Shown here one piece after another: positions 42,001 to 54,400 of a DNA stretch of 64,000 nucleotides. The stretch covers positions 620,924 through 684,923 of the forward strand of contig NW_022651105.1 of NCBI RefSeq assembly GCF_004027225.2. Reading direction: 5' to 3'. Numbering within the stretch: the first letter of the stretch is position 1; every line of letters starts with the position of its first letter. A program made the position numbers and the translations under genes. This DNA is from Strigops habroptila (taxonomy: Eukaryota > Chordata > Aves > Psittaciformes > Psittacidae). The notes below the pieces were generated by a model. It was not told the origin of the DNA. It saw nothing but the letters and a program-made list of their open reading frames with translations, and searched no databases.

Positions 42001-44842
42001 CAAAGCCCCTCTCCAGCTTTCCCAGCGCCCCTTTAGGCTCTGGGAGCCGCTCAAAGGCGGGAGAACCCCCTCCCTGATCCCGGCGGGAGCAGCCCGGCAC
42101 AAGGAATGTTGTGGATGGCTTCTCCTGAGGGAGCAGCTCCAAGCCCTTGGGGGGGTCCTGCCCCTTCCCCACTCACTCCACAAACTCGTGCTCGCCGAGG
42201 TCAGCGAACATGTAGCCGTGGTAGCCGAAAACGTCGCCGGTGAAGAACTTGACGCTGTTCTTGTGGCAGATGTGGTTGATCTTCACCATCACGTCCCGGG
42301 AGCAGCAGGTCAGGCAGACCTGCAGGTGGGAATGCCAATGGGAATGGTCATCCTCCCCCAGCCCAGATCCCTCCGTGCCGGGTGGAAGGCTCCGGCTTGG
42401 TTATTCCTGGTTCATGAGCAGTTTTCCCTCCTGGCGCAGGTGCCTTCACTCCAGGCACCTCCTAATTTTGGTGGGAATGGATGGGCTGGAGCTAAGTAGG
42501 GATGGTTTTAAACGTGTCTATCCCAGGATACACGGATGGGGGGAGCTCCTCCCCGTTATCCATATCCCCCTCCACAGCTCCTGCCACAGGGAGCTCATCC
42601 ATAGGAGCACACCTGGATGTGCTGCTGTTCCTCCTCCCGCCAGCCTGGAATCCTCCAAGCGCCAGCCCCATCCCATCCCACGGGAAGCAGGCGGAGAGGC
42701 AGGAGCAGCAAAGCACCAGCACGATGAAGAGCAGGGTCAGGAATAAGAGCCCCCAGAAGCACCCCCCCTGCCCCGTCGCACCGCATCGAACTGGGTGAAG
42801 AACTCCTCGGGTTTGGTGTCCACGCTCCCGGCATCAGCTTTGACGTCCACCATGGGGTTGAGGTTCTGCGCCCGCTCCAGAGAGGCCTCGGCACGGTTCC
42901 GGCCCAAGGAACCCGCCGGGATGAGGAACTGAGCCCGGGTGTCCTCTTGGGAAACCTGGAATGGGAGGAAAACAGCGGGATGAGGCTGTGGGAGAAGACC
43001 CTGCAAGCTCCAAGTGGAACTGAGACACAACCAGAGCAAGGAAGAAACCTCTTGGTTGCTTCCCGCTGTTCCACAATCCCCATGGATCCGGAGCTGGATT
43101 CCGGGCTCGCAGCTCCCTCTTGTGCCCGAGGAGACGCCAGGCCATGACCTGGAGCCCATGTTCACGAGGGGGGGGGAACATGTTTGCCACAGGCCTCCAA
43201 GCTCCGGCTCGGGAATTTCAACCCCCCCCCCGGGGCTGGTTAGGGATTGTGCCCCAAAATGGAGCAATCCTGCCCCAAAATGCAGCCGTCCCGCCCCAAA
43301 ATGGAGCAATCCTGCCCCGAAATGGAGCAATCCAGCCCCAAAACGGAGCAATCCAGCCCCAAAATGCAGCCGTCCCGCCCCAAAATGGAGCAATCCTGCC
43401 CCAAAATGCAGCCGTCCCAACCCAAAACGGAGCAATCCTGCCCCAAAATGGAGCAATCCTGCCCCAAAATGCAGCCGTCCCACCCCAAAACAGAGCAATC
43501 CAGCCCCAAAATGCAGCCGTCCCCCCCCAAAACGGAGCAATCCAGCCCCAAAATGGAGCAATCCTGCCCCAAAACGCAGCCATCCCACTCAAAAACGCAA
43601 CTGTCCCTCCCCAGAAAGGACCCGTCCCGCCCCAAAAGGGACAATCCCGCCCCCAAACGGGAACAATTGCACCCCAAACCACGACAGGGACACCCCAAGG
43701 CGGCCCTGTCAAGCCCTGGCGCTCACCTGCTGATGGTCCAGCATGGTCAAGCCCTTGACTCCAGCCAGGATGAGGTTCTTGGCCACCTCCGCTCCCAGCC
43801 CCTTCATCCCCACTAGCAGCACTCGGGAGGCTCTTAACCTGCGGCACAAACACCCCTTTGGGAGAGGGAAAAGAGGGTGCAAGGGGACAAGCAGGCAGGA
43901 AAACCACGGTCCTCAGCATCCATTTGAACACCTGGAAGGGGCAGGAATGGGGCCAGGCTGCAGGAAGGAGCCTTCGAAGCTGGAAAATGACCCCTCGGAG
44001 AGAACAGGGGCTGAGGAAGAGGGTTTCCAGCAGGCAACAAGCAGGCGGGAGCAGGGCATTTGCAATTCCAGCTGGGAATGAAGCCGAAGCTGTTTCTCCT
44101 CCCCACACACCCCCCATTTTCAAGTCCCTATAGAGCTCCTGAGGACCTCCCCAGCAGCTACCCTCACAGAAGCCCCTACACAGCCCCCAGTCACCCCCAT
44201 AAGCGTCTATAGGGTCCATTCACATGACAGGCCCCCCCCCCCGGCCTCTATAGACTCCCTTCACATTTCAAACCCCCCCCCAGCCCCTATAGAGCCCACA
44301 ACAAGCTCCTATACACTGCCATAAAGGCCTCCTAGACCCTCACAAGCTCCTACAAGGCCCCCATAAGCTCCTACAGGGGGTCTCACAGGCTGTGGGGCCC
44401 CAGAAGCTCCTCCAGGCCCCTATAGGACTCCCAGAAGCCCCTCCAAGCCCCTATAGAACCCCCAGAAGCCCCTCCAGACCCCTATAGGACCCCCAGAAGC
44501 CCCTCCAGACCCCTATAGGACCCCAGAAGCCCCTCCAAGCCCCTATAGAACCCCCAGAAGCCCCTCCAGACCCCTATAGGACCCCCAGAAGCCCCTCCAG
44601 GACCCCCAGAAGCCCCTCCTCACGCTGCAGGCCGCCCCTCCACAAGCTCTTAGAGGGGCTCTCACAGGCCGCGGGGTCCCTCAGGGTCCTTCAGCGACCG
44701 CAAGCGCCGCCCCCCCCCCGACAGCCCCCAGCCCCACTGACCGCTTCTGGGCCTCGAGCCCCCAGAGCCGGATTTGCCGGTCATACTGAGCCGCCTCCTC
44801 CTCGCTGATGCCGCCGGGGCCTCCCTCCTCCTTCTCCACCAT
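39033..44842 (-). CDS. SAE1: SAE1, SUMO-activating enzyme subunit 1
   Basis: SAE1 (AOS1) pairs with UBA2 to form the SUMO E1 enzyme in the nucleus. Exons: 44842-44742, 43838-43727, 42955-42782, 42319-42177, 41513-41414, 40311-40206, 39844-39700, 39326-39257, 39125-39033. All phases join, giving 347 residues (human 346). Visible blocks: [40 protein letters not shown] (nucleotide-fold glycines), [63 protein letters not shown]-like [41 protein letters not shown], and the C-terminal [20 protein letters not shown]. As in other SAE1 proteins there is no catalytic cysteine domain, which UBA2 supplies. Exon 1 uses a GTCAGT donor. The gene starts head to head with ZC3H4. Confidence 0.96.
40377..40740 (-). 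mobile_element. CR1 LINE in a SAE1 intron
   Basis: Reversed CR1 3' end from 'ggaaccatggaatgatttgg' to 'tctccaggctggacaagcc'. It is preceded by the tag 'aggatcatcctcaacttcct', also found beside two other copies in this window. Confidence 0.9.
41580..42110 (-). mobile_element. two CR1 LINE copies joined by a shared tag, SAE1 intron 4
   Basis: A truncated CR1 (41580-41723) ends at 'ccattcagtccaaccc'. It is followed by the tag 'aggatcatcctcaacttcct' and a second CR1 (about 41748-42110). The same composite recurs at 56990-57410 in ZC3H4. Confidence 0.9.
43245..43640. repeat. 18-bp minisatellite in SAE1 intron 2
   Basis: About 20 units of 18 bp alternate 'ccccaaaatggagcaatcc' and 'ccccaaaatgcagccgtcc'. 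The period is a multiple of three, so the frames stay open. Confidence 0.95.
44220..44650. repeat. minisatellite in SAE1 intron 1
   Basis: Units of about 30-40 bp with 'cagaagcccctccagacccc' and 'tataggaccccc'. Confidence 0.9.
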
Positions 44843-45418
44843 CGCCGCCACCGCCGCCGCAGCCGCCTCACGGCCGCCGCCGCAGCGCCCCCTGGCGGCC
44901 CGCGCAAACGCCGCGCTGGTACCCGGCGCCGCTCCACGTCCACCGGAGGGGAGAACGAGGGATTCACCTCCCGCTCCCGGAGGGTCTCTTACCCTGCAAC
45001 CCCACGGGAAAACCACCTCGAGCGGCTTCTCTCGCCGCTATAACCCCGCAAGAAGGCGTAAAACCGCTTTTCTTCGTTTGAGGAAACCCCTCGGGAGCCC
45101 TCAAACAAGCATCACCCCCCTACCTAACGATGCAGATGGACTCGTCCTCTCCTCACCTCTTCGGCACTTTTCGTGCGTTCCCGCCATCCCTCGTCAAACC
45201 GCGGTGGGGGGGGTGGGGTGGGTGTGTGTGTATGTGGAGAACGCTCGGCTTTTTCCGGCCTCGCTCGGCTTTTTCCGGCCGCCGTGCGGGGCGCTGCCTC
45301 GGCGCCATTTTGTGTGCCTGCCCGTGGGGCGCGGGGCCGGGCCGGGCCTGGGCCGCCCCCCGCTGTACAGTGACTGTGCCCCCGTTCCCCCCCCCAGCCC
45401 TCCGACACCCCTTTCCCC
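44843..45418. promoter_or_regulatory. bidirectional CpG-island promoter of SAE1 and ZC3H4
   Basis: The two start codons are 577 bp apart and face away from each other, as in human. The interval is CpG-dense. It holds a YY1-like 'cgccattttg' (about 45302) and a direct repeat of 'ctcggctttttccggcc' (about 45245 and 45264). No TATA box is seen. Confidence 0.7.
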
Positions 45419-48400
45419 ATGGCCGTGGAGAGCCCGAGTGTCCCCCCCGCCGCCGCCGCCTCCCCCCCCAGCCCGCATTCCACTCCCCCTTCTCCGTCCT
45501 GCCACCACCACGACAGCGGCAGCTGCAGCCTCCCCCGGCCGCCGCCGCCGCTCCAACACCACCACGGCCCGGACGAAAGGTCCAGTAACCGCCTCTCCCG
45601 AGAGCCTTCTCTGTCTGTCTGTGTCTGTCTGTCCGGCTCGCCGGACCAGGTTTGGGGGGGGTGGGAGACGCGGGGAGGGGTTGGGTTGTTGTTGTTTTTT
45701 TGGGGGGGGAGAGGGGAGGGGGCGACCGGTGGTGGTTGGAAATGGGGGGGGTTTGGTTTGGTTTGGTTTGTGTGGGGCCGGAGCCTGAGGTGGGTTGGGG
45801 GGGGCAAGGCCTGAGGTGATTGGGGGGGTGTATGCGGGGGGTGTTAGGCCCGGCTTTGGGGGGGGGGGCAGTGGGGTCCGGGGGGGTGCGAGGAGGAGGA
45901 AGGGTCAGAGGTAGCGATAGGGGGAGTTTTGGGGGGGGGGGGGGTAGGGGAGAGCCGGGCCCTGAGGGCAGTGCAGGGCATGGGGGGGTCATGGGGGGGG
46001 AGAGCAGAGAGGAGGCCAGGGAGAGGTGCGGGGGGGGGGGTTTAGCTGCTTTGAGGGTGTCTCAGTTGCTTGGGGGGGTTATTAGCTGCTTTAGGGGGTC
46101 TCAGGTGCTTTAGGGGTGTTTTAGGTGCTTTAGGGGGGGTCTTAGCTTCTGTAGGGGGGTTTTAGCTGCTTTAAGGGTGCCCTATAGCTTCTTTAGGGGG
46201 GTCTTAGCTGCTTTAGGGGGATCTTAGCCTCTTTAGGGGGGTTTTAGCTGCTTTAGGGGTGCCCTGTAGCTTCCTTAGGGGAGTCTTAGCTGCTTTAGGG
46301 GTGCCCTATAGCTTCCTTAGGGGAGTCTTAGCTGCTTTAGGGGGGTCTTAGCTTCTTTAGGGGCATTTTAGCTGCTTGAGGGGAATCTCAGCTTCTTTAG
46401 GGGTGCCCTATAGCTTCTTTAGGGGGTCTTAGCTTCTTGGGGGGGGGGGGGTCTTAGCTGCTTTGAGGGTGTCCCAGCTTCGTTAGGGGTGCCCTCGCTG
46501 CTATGGGGGGGTGCCCTAGCTTGGTACAGGGGGTCCCTTTGGTAGGGAAAGGCTCATCTCCAGTGCTCCCAGGCCTTTGAAAGCTTACTATATATCTCTA
46601 TATGTCCCTCCCAGGCCCCCCCCCCCCTTGTTTCCTCTGGAATGTATGTGAAGCACCTTCCCCCCCCCCCCCCATAAGTTCAGCCGTTTCCTTTTATCAG
46701 CACTTCTCTGTCTTAGTTCAAACCACCTTAAGCAGGAAGTATGGGCAGAAATAAACAGCTTCAGCATGGCGGGGGGGGCAGGGGGGGGGCAGAAAGAGGT
46801 AGCTCCAGGTCCATAGGGAAGCAGAGAGGGAGATTTCTGCCCCCCCCCCGGAGCAGCACAGAGCCTTTGTGTCGGCGGAGGTTTGCTCCCATGTGAACCC
46901 AAAGGAGAGGCTTGGGCTTGAATGGGGCAATGAGACCTTGTCCTGCCTCTTGGCCAGCACTGAGTAACTTCTGAGTAACCCCCAAGTAACTGCTGAGTAA
47001 CCCCTGTGTAAAGTAAGCTCTGAGCAACCACTGAGTAACCCCAGAGTAACCTCTGAGTAACTTGAGTACCTCCCAAGTAACTTCTGAGTTACCCCTGTGT
47101 AAAGTAACCTCTGAGTAACCACCGAGTAACCACCAAGTAGCCTCTGAGTAACTTGAGTAACCCCCCAAGTAACTTCTGGGTTACCCCTGTGTAAAGTAAC
47201 ATCTGAGTAACCACCGAGTAACCTCTGAGTAACCACCAAGTAGCCTCTGAGTAACTTGAGTACCCCCCCAAGTAACTTCTGAGTTACCCCTGTGTAAAGT
47301 AACCTCTGAGTAACCACTGAGTAACCACCAAGTAGCCTCTGAGTAACTTGAGTGACCCCCAAGTAACTTCTGAGTTACCCCTGTGTAAAGTAACCTCTGA
47401 GTAACCACCGAGTAACCACCAAGTAGCCTCTGAGTAACTTGAGTAACCCCCCAAGTAACTTCTGGGTTACCCCTGTGTAAAGTAACGTCTGAGTAACCAC
47501 CGAGTAACCTCTGAGTAACCACCAAGTAGCCTCTGAGTAACTTGAGTAACCCCCCAAGTAACTTCTGAGTTACCCTGTGTAAAGTAACCTCTGAGCAACC
47601 ACTGAGTAACCACCAAGTAACCTCTGAGTAACTTGAGTGACCCCCAAGTAACTTCTGAGTTACCCCTGTGTAAAGTAACCTCTGAGTAACCACTGAGTAA
47701 CCACCAAGTAACCTCTGAGTAACTTGAGTGACCCCCAAGTAACTTCTGAGTTACTCCTGTGTAAAGTAACCTCTGAGTAACCACCGAGTAACCTCTGAGT
47801 AACTTGAGTGACCCCCCAAGTAACTTCTGAGTTACCCCTGTGTAAAGTAATCTCTGAGTAACCACCGAGTAACCTCTGAGTAACCACCAAGTAACCTCTG
47901 AGTAACTTGAGTGACCCCCCAAGTAACTTCTGGGTTACGCCTGTGTAAAGTAACCTCTGAGTAACCACCGAGTAACCTCTGAGTAACCACCAAGTAATTT
48001 CTGAGTAACCACCAAGTAACCTCTGAGTAACTTGAGTGACCCCCAAGTAACTTCCGAGTCACCCCTGTGTAAAGTAACCTCTGAGTAACCACCGAGTAAC
48101 CTCTGAGTAACCCCCAAGCTCCTCCGCAGGCCCCGTGTGTGGAAGCAGCGAGTTGGTACCATGTGTGTGGCTCAGCCAAGCAGAACCCGCTCCCCCCCCC
48201 GGCCCCCCCCCCGAGCTGCTCTATGAGTGTTTAAAAGCCCCCCCCAAGTGCCCCAAAGCACACGGTGTACCCCCCAAATCCCGCACTCGTAGCCTGTGGT
48301 TCCTTTGCTCCATCCTCATCCCATTGGCGTTGAGTGGCGAGAGGCTGCTCCCGGCCGGGGCGTTTGCCCGGAAAAGCAGCCCCAAAAAGTGACAAAGTTT

Positions 48401-51400
48401 GGTTCAAATCACGCCGCAAAATGTGTCAAAAAGCAGAAAATCCTCCCCCCCTCCCCCCCCAAAAAAAAAGGTGGCAAAGCAAGCACTGTTCCCAAACGTC
48501 AGCACACACCGGCCCCCCCCCGCCCCACGGATAATAGGAAAACCGGGAGCATCCCGGCAGCGTTCCTGCCCTTTCCTTGTCCCCTCCTTTGCCCCGCGGG
48601 TGCCTCGTGGCCCCTCACACCATTCCCGGTTGAACACCACGCACAGAGCTGGGAATTCCCTCCCTTCCCTTCCAGTGACTGGGATTGGGGGTTCCCCCCC
48701 CCCCAAAGCACATGTTCCTGCCCCGCTTCCCGCTTTCCCGCTGGCGCGGGGGGGGGCAAATCCCAGTGTTCCCTCTAAGCACACGGCTCCCGGGGGGGTG
48801 GGTCGGGCCCTCGGGGCTTTGCTCCCTAAAAACAGAAGGGAAAAGCTGTCCCCATCCCTTGCAAAGGGAGCAAACGCTCAGCTCCCACCAGATTCCATCG
48901 CATTCCAGAGGGATTTCCACATCAAACAACAGCCAGGGATGACTTTCCTGCCTTTTTGTCCCTGCTTTTGTGGTCCCTGCAGCTTCCATGCCTGAACTTG
49001 GCCATGGAAGCAGCAAATTGGGATGATTCCCAACGCCCCCCCCGCCCTGCTTTTTGAGGGATGGCAAAGCAGGAATTGTTGGTGTCATCAGGAATTCTTA
49101 GGGATTGGTGGTTGGTTCCCTAAAGGAGTTGTTAAACAGGAGCAGGAGGAGGCAAAACTTCTTCTCCAGGCCTTTTCCTGGTGCCATTCCCAGCTCCTCC
49201 TGGTGCTCGGGATCCCTCCTGTATCCCAGGATCCTGCCTTTTCAGGGACCTGGATTTTCTATCCCAAGGGTGTAACTGTTGGCCTGAGGCTTTGTAGGAC
49301 CAGCTTAAAGCAAAGCCCAAGCCCTGGCATTGTGTGTTATTCCAGGAACTGGGATGTATCCCGGTGCTGGTGTATCCAGCTCCGCGTTAGGGTTTCATAG
49401 GAACAATGGGAAGGAGCCAACCTGGAAGCAGAGAGTAGCTGAGGAGCTCATTCCCTCAGGAAGCTCCATAGGGAGGAGATGGAGCTGGGAAGCTTCCCTA
49501 AGGATAAATGGTGCTTGGAATTAGGGATGGCAGGAGGGGGATTGGCAAAAGGCATCTCCCGTATCCATTACTCCTTGATGGATGTTCTTCCCGCTGGGAA
49601 TTAAACCCAAGCAGGAGAGCTCAGGCCCTTTGGGATCAGGTTGGGATAATCCAGGTTTTGGGGGAGGAATCCTTGTCCTCCTGGAGAGGGAGTGAACTTG
49701 GGCTGGTCTTAAACCAAAGCGTGGCCTAAGGAAAACTGGGAATGCAGAGCAGGAACCAGCCCCATTCAGAGCAGCACAATTCCCGGCCCTGGAATAGGGA
49801 GTGGAGAGTTGGGAATGATCCCTGTCACCAACCCCCCTGCCCGGAGCTCAGGCACTTGCCTTATTATGGGCAATCCTTGGGTTTTCCCACCCCGTTGCTG
49901 TTTGATCCCATCCAATCCCGCAGATCCTTAAACCCCAGCTCCACGGAAGGTGCTTCCTTCCCCCCCCCAATCCCTCCTTATCCTTAAATCCACCTCAAAC
50001 CAGCGGCTCCATCTGCAAGTGCAGAGGCTTTTCCAAAGGCTTCCCCCCTCACGCTTCGCATTCCTGGGATTCAATCCCTGGGATTTCAACCCGGCTCCAG
50101 CGGGAGCAGCTTGGACCCCGCAGGGTCCCCGCACCCCTTGTGTAAACCACTTGTAGGGGTGTTGTAGGGCTCTTCCCGCTCGTTTCTCCCTTAAATCCAG
50201 CCCAATCCCACTTGTTTTCCAGGGATGGGAGCTCTTTCCAACAGGGAGTATTCCCGGTGTAGTGAGGAAGGAGCAGTGATGCTGGGATAAGGGTAGGAAC
50301 AAACACTCAGGGGAGGGTTTACTGCTCCGTGGCCACAACAGCTTTTCATTCCCTTTTCCATTCCCTTTCCATTGGCATCCAGCTTTGGAATCACCCCGTT
50401 GCTTCCCAACACGCTCCCTCTGGATGCTGCTGTTCCAACTGGGTTTAAATCCCGGCCTAAAGCTTTTCCCAGCCCCAAACCTCCTGGAATCCAGCAGGAA
50501 AAGCAGGGTTAGAACCCATCCCAAGGTATTGGGATGAGCAGGATTCCTTCATGGATTAAGTCATGGGTATTAATGGGCTCAATGATGGCTTTGAGCTTCA
50601 GTGTGGAGCTGGGCTGTTATTAACAGGGCTTCCCTCTCCATGAGCCTGAAACATTCCCGGGATGCTTCCAGGGGGTGGTAGTGGCAGGGATCCGTGTCCT
50701 CTCCTCTCCCAAAGTGATGTTTGGCAATGCCGGTGGTGGACATCACCTGGAGTTTGGGTTTGGGTCTGTCTTACCTTAGGGGAAAAGGGAGGAGGAGAAG
50801 GAAAAGGAGGAGAAGGAAAAGAAGAAGGAGGAGGAAAAGAGAAGGAGAAGGAAAAGAGAAGGAGAAGGAGAAGGAAAAGGAGAAGGAGGAAAAGAGAAGA
50901 AGGAAAAGAGAAGGAAAAGGAGAAGGAAAAGGAGGAGAACGAAAAGGAGAAGGAGGAGGAAAAGAGAAGGAGAAGGAAAAGAGAAGGAGGAGGAAAAGAG
51001 AAGGAGAAAGAAAAGAGAAGGAGAAGGAAAAGAGAAGGAGAAGGAAAAGGAGGAGAAGGAAAAGGAGAAGGAGGAGGAAAAGAGAAGGAGAAGGAAAAGA
51101 GAAGGAGAAGGAAAAGAGAAGGAGAAGGAGAAGGAAAAGGAGGAGAAGGAAAAGGAGAAGGAGGAGGAAAAGAGAAGGAGAAGGAAAAGGAGGAGAAGGA
51201 AAAGGAGAAGGAGGAGGAAAAGAGGAGAAGGAAAAGAGATGGAAAAGGAGAAGGAAAAGAGGAGGAGAAGGATGAGGATGAGGAGCACCCCCCCCGGGGT
51301 TTAAATCCCGCTGCAGCAACCTGGGTCCTGTTGGGAGAGAAGGAAAACCCCCGGGAGCAGGCAGAACTCCTGCGTATTCCGTGCTGAACCCATTCCAAGG

Positions 51401-54400
51401 TCCTACAAAGTCTCTCGGGGCCTGTTCCAGAGTCATTTCGAGTTGGGTTTTATGGATGGGGCTCAGGGAATTCTCCCGCGCAAGTTTAGGAATCGTTCTT
51501 TCCCCCTCTTCCATGAGGAATAACAGTTGGCAACCAACGTGCTGCTGCTCTCCTTGTCCTCTCACGGAGCCCTCGTTGTCCTGAACCCCCAACATCCATC
51601 CCGGGAATGGGCCAAACCTTCCTTTCAAGCACCATTCCCAGTCTTGGAGCTCAGCCTGGAAGTTGAGCGCTGGAATGTGGTGCCTTCCCTTCATTGCTTA
51701 TGGGATGTTTCCTCCACAGGGTCAGGTCCAAGCTGAGCGAGAGCATGAGCAGATCCCAGTGGGCAGAGGTGGATCGGTTGGCTATGGAAAACCGGGAATG
51801 AGGGAGCATCCCGCCTGGAGCAAGCAGGTTTGTGGCGCTTTCCCTGCTCACTGTTCCTATTCCCGCTCTCCAGGGAGGATGGGGAGCTGGAGGAGGGCGA
51901 GCTGGAGGACGATGGAGGGGAGGAGGCGCAGGATCCCGCCGAATCCCAGGAGCGGGGTCGGAAGGAGAAGGGGGAGAAGCACCACAGCGACTCGGAGGAG
52001 GAGAAATCCCATCGGCGCATGAAGCGCAAGCGCCGGAAAGAACGGGAGAAGGAGAAGAGGAGATCCAAGAAGAAGAGGAAATCCAAGCACAAGGTGAGCT
52101 GCTCCCGCATCCCCGCTCCTCGGGAATGCCCCCACTGGCATTATTCTTGGGATTCAGCTTGGAGGACAGCAGGGGCACCCCAGCACTCCTTGTCCATCCA
52201 AGGACAAAGAGCCCAAAGGAAACAAGGAATTCCGTATGAGGAAGAGTGTTCTTACCTCAAAGAGAGGTTGTAGATGGATGGATTTGGGAAATCGAGGATG
52301 TTTGTTGCTTAAATCCCGGGAATTCTTTGGACATGGGATGGAGGGACAGGCCAAGGGGGAATGGCTTTAACCTGCCAGGGGGGGAGATTAAGATGGGATA
52401 CGAGGAAGTTCTTCCCTGTGAGGGTGGTGGGACGCTGGGATGGGTTGAATGGAGAAGGTTTGGCTGCCCCATCCCTGGCAGTGCCCAAGGCCAGGCTGGA
52501 GCAACCTGCTCCAGGGGAAGGCGGCCCTGCCCTTGGCAGGACCTGGAGGAGCTTGAAGGTCCCTTCCAACCCAAAGCATTCCATGATTCCATGACAATGT
52601 GAGTGTCCCAGAGAACCCCAGAAGCCAGGAGATGAGCTGGGGGTTCCTGGAGCTGCTCCGGGCTGAACTTCCCTGTATCCTGTCCCGCAGCGCCACGCGT
52701 CTTCCAGCGACGACTTCTCGGACTACAGCGAGGACTCGGACTTCAGCCCTGGGGAGAAGGGCCACAGGAAGTACCGGGAATACAGCCCACCCTATGCTTC
52801 CGTGAGTATCCCATGGGAAGCGGGAGCTGCTCTCCATCCCTCCGGCCCACGGCTCCGGCCCCTCAGCCTGCTTCCGCTGCCCTCGGTTTAGTTTGAATCA
52901 CGAAGCGATGATGTGCGGCTGGAACATTCCCTCCGGGATTCCTCACTAACTCTCTGCCTTTCCCAAAGTCCCACCAGCAGTATCCGTCCTCTCACAGCGC
53001 TCCCATGCCAAAGAAGAGCTATTCCAAGCTGGAGAGCAAGAACTATGGCATGTACGAGGACTACGAGAACGAGGAGTACGCTCCGTACGAGGGAGAGGAG
53101 GATGAAGACCTGGGCAAGGAGGACTATGATGACTTTGTGAAGGAGCTCAACCAGTACCGAAGGGTCAAGGAGGGCTCCCACCGTGGCCGAGGTACATGAT
53201 GGACACATGTCCTCTGCTCGCCGTGGCCCTCATATCCCATGGGATAGCAGGAAGTTCTTCCCTGTGAAGGTGGTGGGACGCTGGGATGGGTTGAATGGAG
53301 AAGGTTTGGCTGCTCCATCCCTGGCAGTGTTCGAGGCCAGGTTGGAGCAACCTGCTCCAGGGGAAGGTGGCCCTGCCCCTGGAGGAGCTTTAAGCTCCTT
53401 TCCACCCCAAACCATTCCATGATCCTATGGAAACCAGTGGGAAGGGAATGGAGGCAGAACGAGTCTGGTCCCATCCCATGAGCATGTCCTGGGCAGCAGC
53501 TGATGGAGGGGCGGGGGCGGTTCAGATCCATTTGGCTTCTTCCACATCCATCCTTGGAGCAGCCTCAACCGGGATTCCCTGGCAGATCCCGTTCCGGGTT
53601 TCCCCTGGCATGGTGCTGTGCTTCCCAACGGGATGCAGCCCATCCCCGGCTCACCCATCGCTGTGTCCGCAGGAGGCCGGGGCCGGGGCCGCGGGTACCG
53701 GGGCCGTGGTGGCCGCGGCGGGATGCGAGGCCGGGGCCTGGGCCGGGGCAGCCGGGGCCGGGGCCGGGGCGAGCCCCCCGAGGAGGAGGAGGAGCTGTAC
53801 GAGGAGGAGATGGAGGTGAGGCGGAGCTCCCCCGGGAGCGATGGGAGCTGGGAATGGGCCCCGCTCCCGCCCCGCTCCTCACGGCCGCCCTTCCCGTCCC
53901 GTCCCGTCCCTCCCCGCAGTACTGCGACGCCGAGGAGCCCCTCGACGAGGACGACTACATGAAAGAGCTCAACCAGTACCGCAGGAGCAAGGAGAGCCGC
54001 GGCCGCGGTGAGGGGGCCCTTCCCTTCCCTTCCCTTCCCTTCCCTTCCCTTCCCTTCCCTTCCCTTCCCTTCCCTTCCCTTCCCTTCCCTTCCCTTCCCT
54101 TCCCTTCCCTTCCCTTCCCTCCCTTCCCTTCCCTTCCCGCCCCATCCTTTCCCTTCCCCTCCCTGTCCCACTTCCCTTCCCTTCCCTTCCCTTCCCTTCC
54201 ATTCCCTTTCCCTCCCTTTCCCTCTTCCTTTCCTTTCCCTCTTCCCTTCCCTTTCCCTCTTCCCTTCCTTTCCCTTCCCTTCCCCTCCCTTTCCCTCTTC
54301 CCTTCCCTTCCCTTCCTTTCCCTTCCCTCCCTTCCCTCCCCTTCCTTTCCCTTCCCCTCCCTTTCCCTCTTCCCTTCCTTTCCCTTCCCTTCCTTTCCCT

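Noticed and set aside
43014-43816. Plus-strand frames of Ala-Pro-Lys-Trp-Ser-Asn-Pro repeats
   Set aside because: The 18-bp minisatellite in SAE1 intron 2 is a multiple of three, so frames stay open; it is antisense to SAE1.
46950-48125. Regular spacing suggestive of a CRISPR array
   Set aside because: Repeats are hierarchical and contiguous with no unique spacers, and the genome is a vertebrate one.
46588-48179. Minus-strand frames with a repeating [10 protein letters not shown] pattern
   Set aside because: They come from the GAGTAACC minisatellite in ZC3H4 intron 1, antisense to the gene, with unit-by-unit frame changes.
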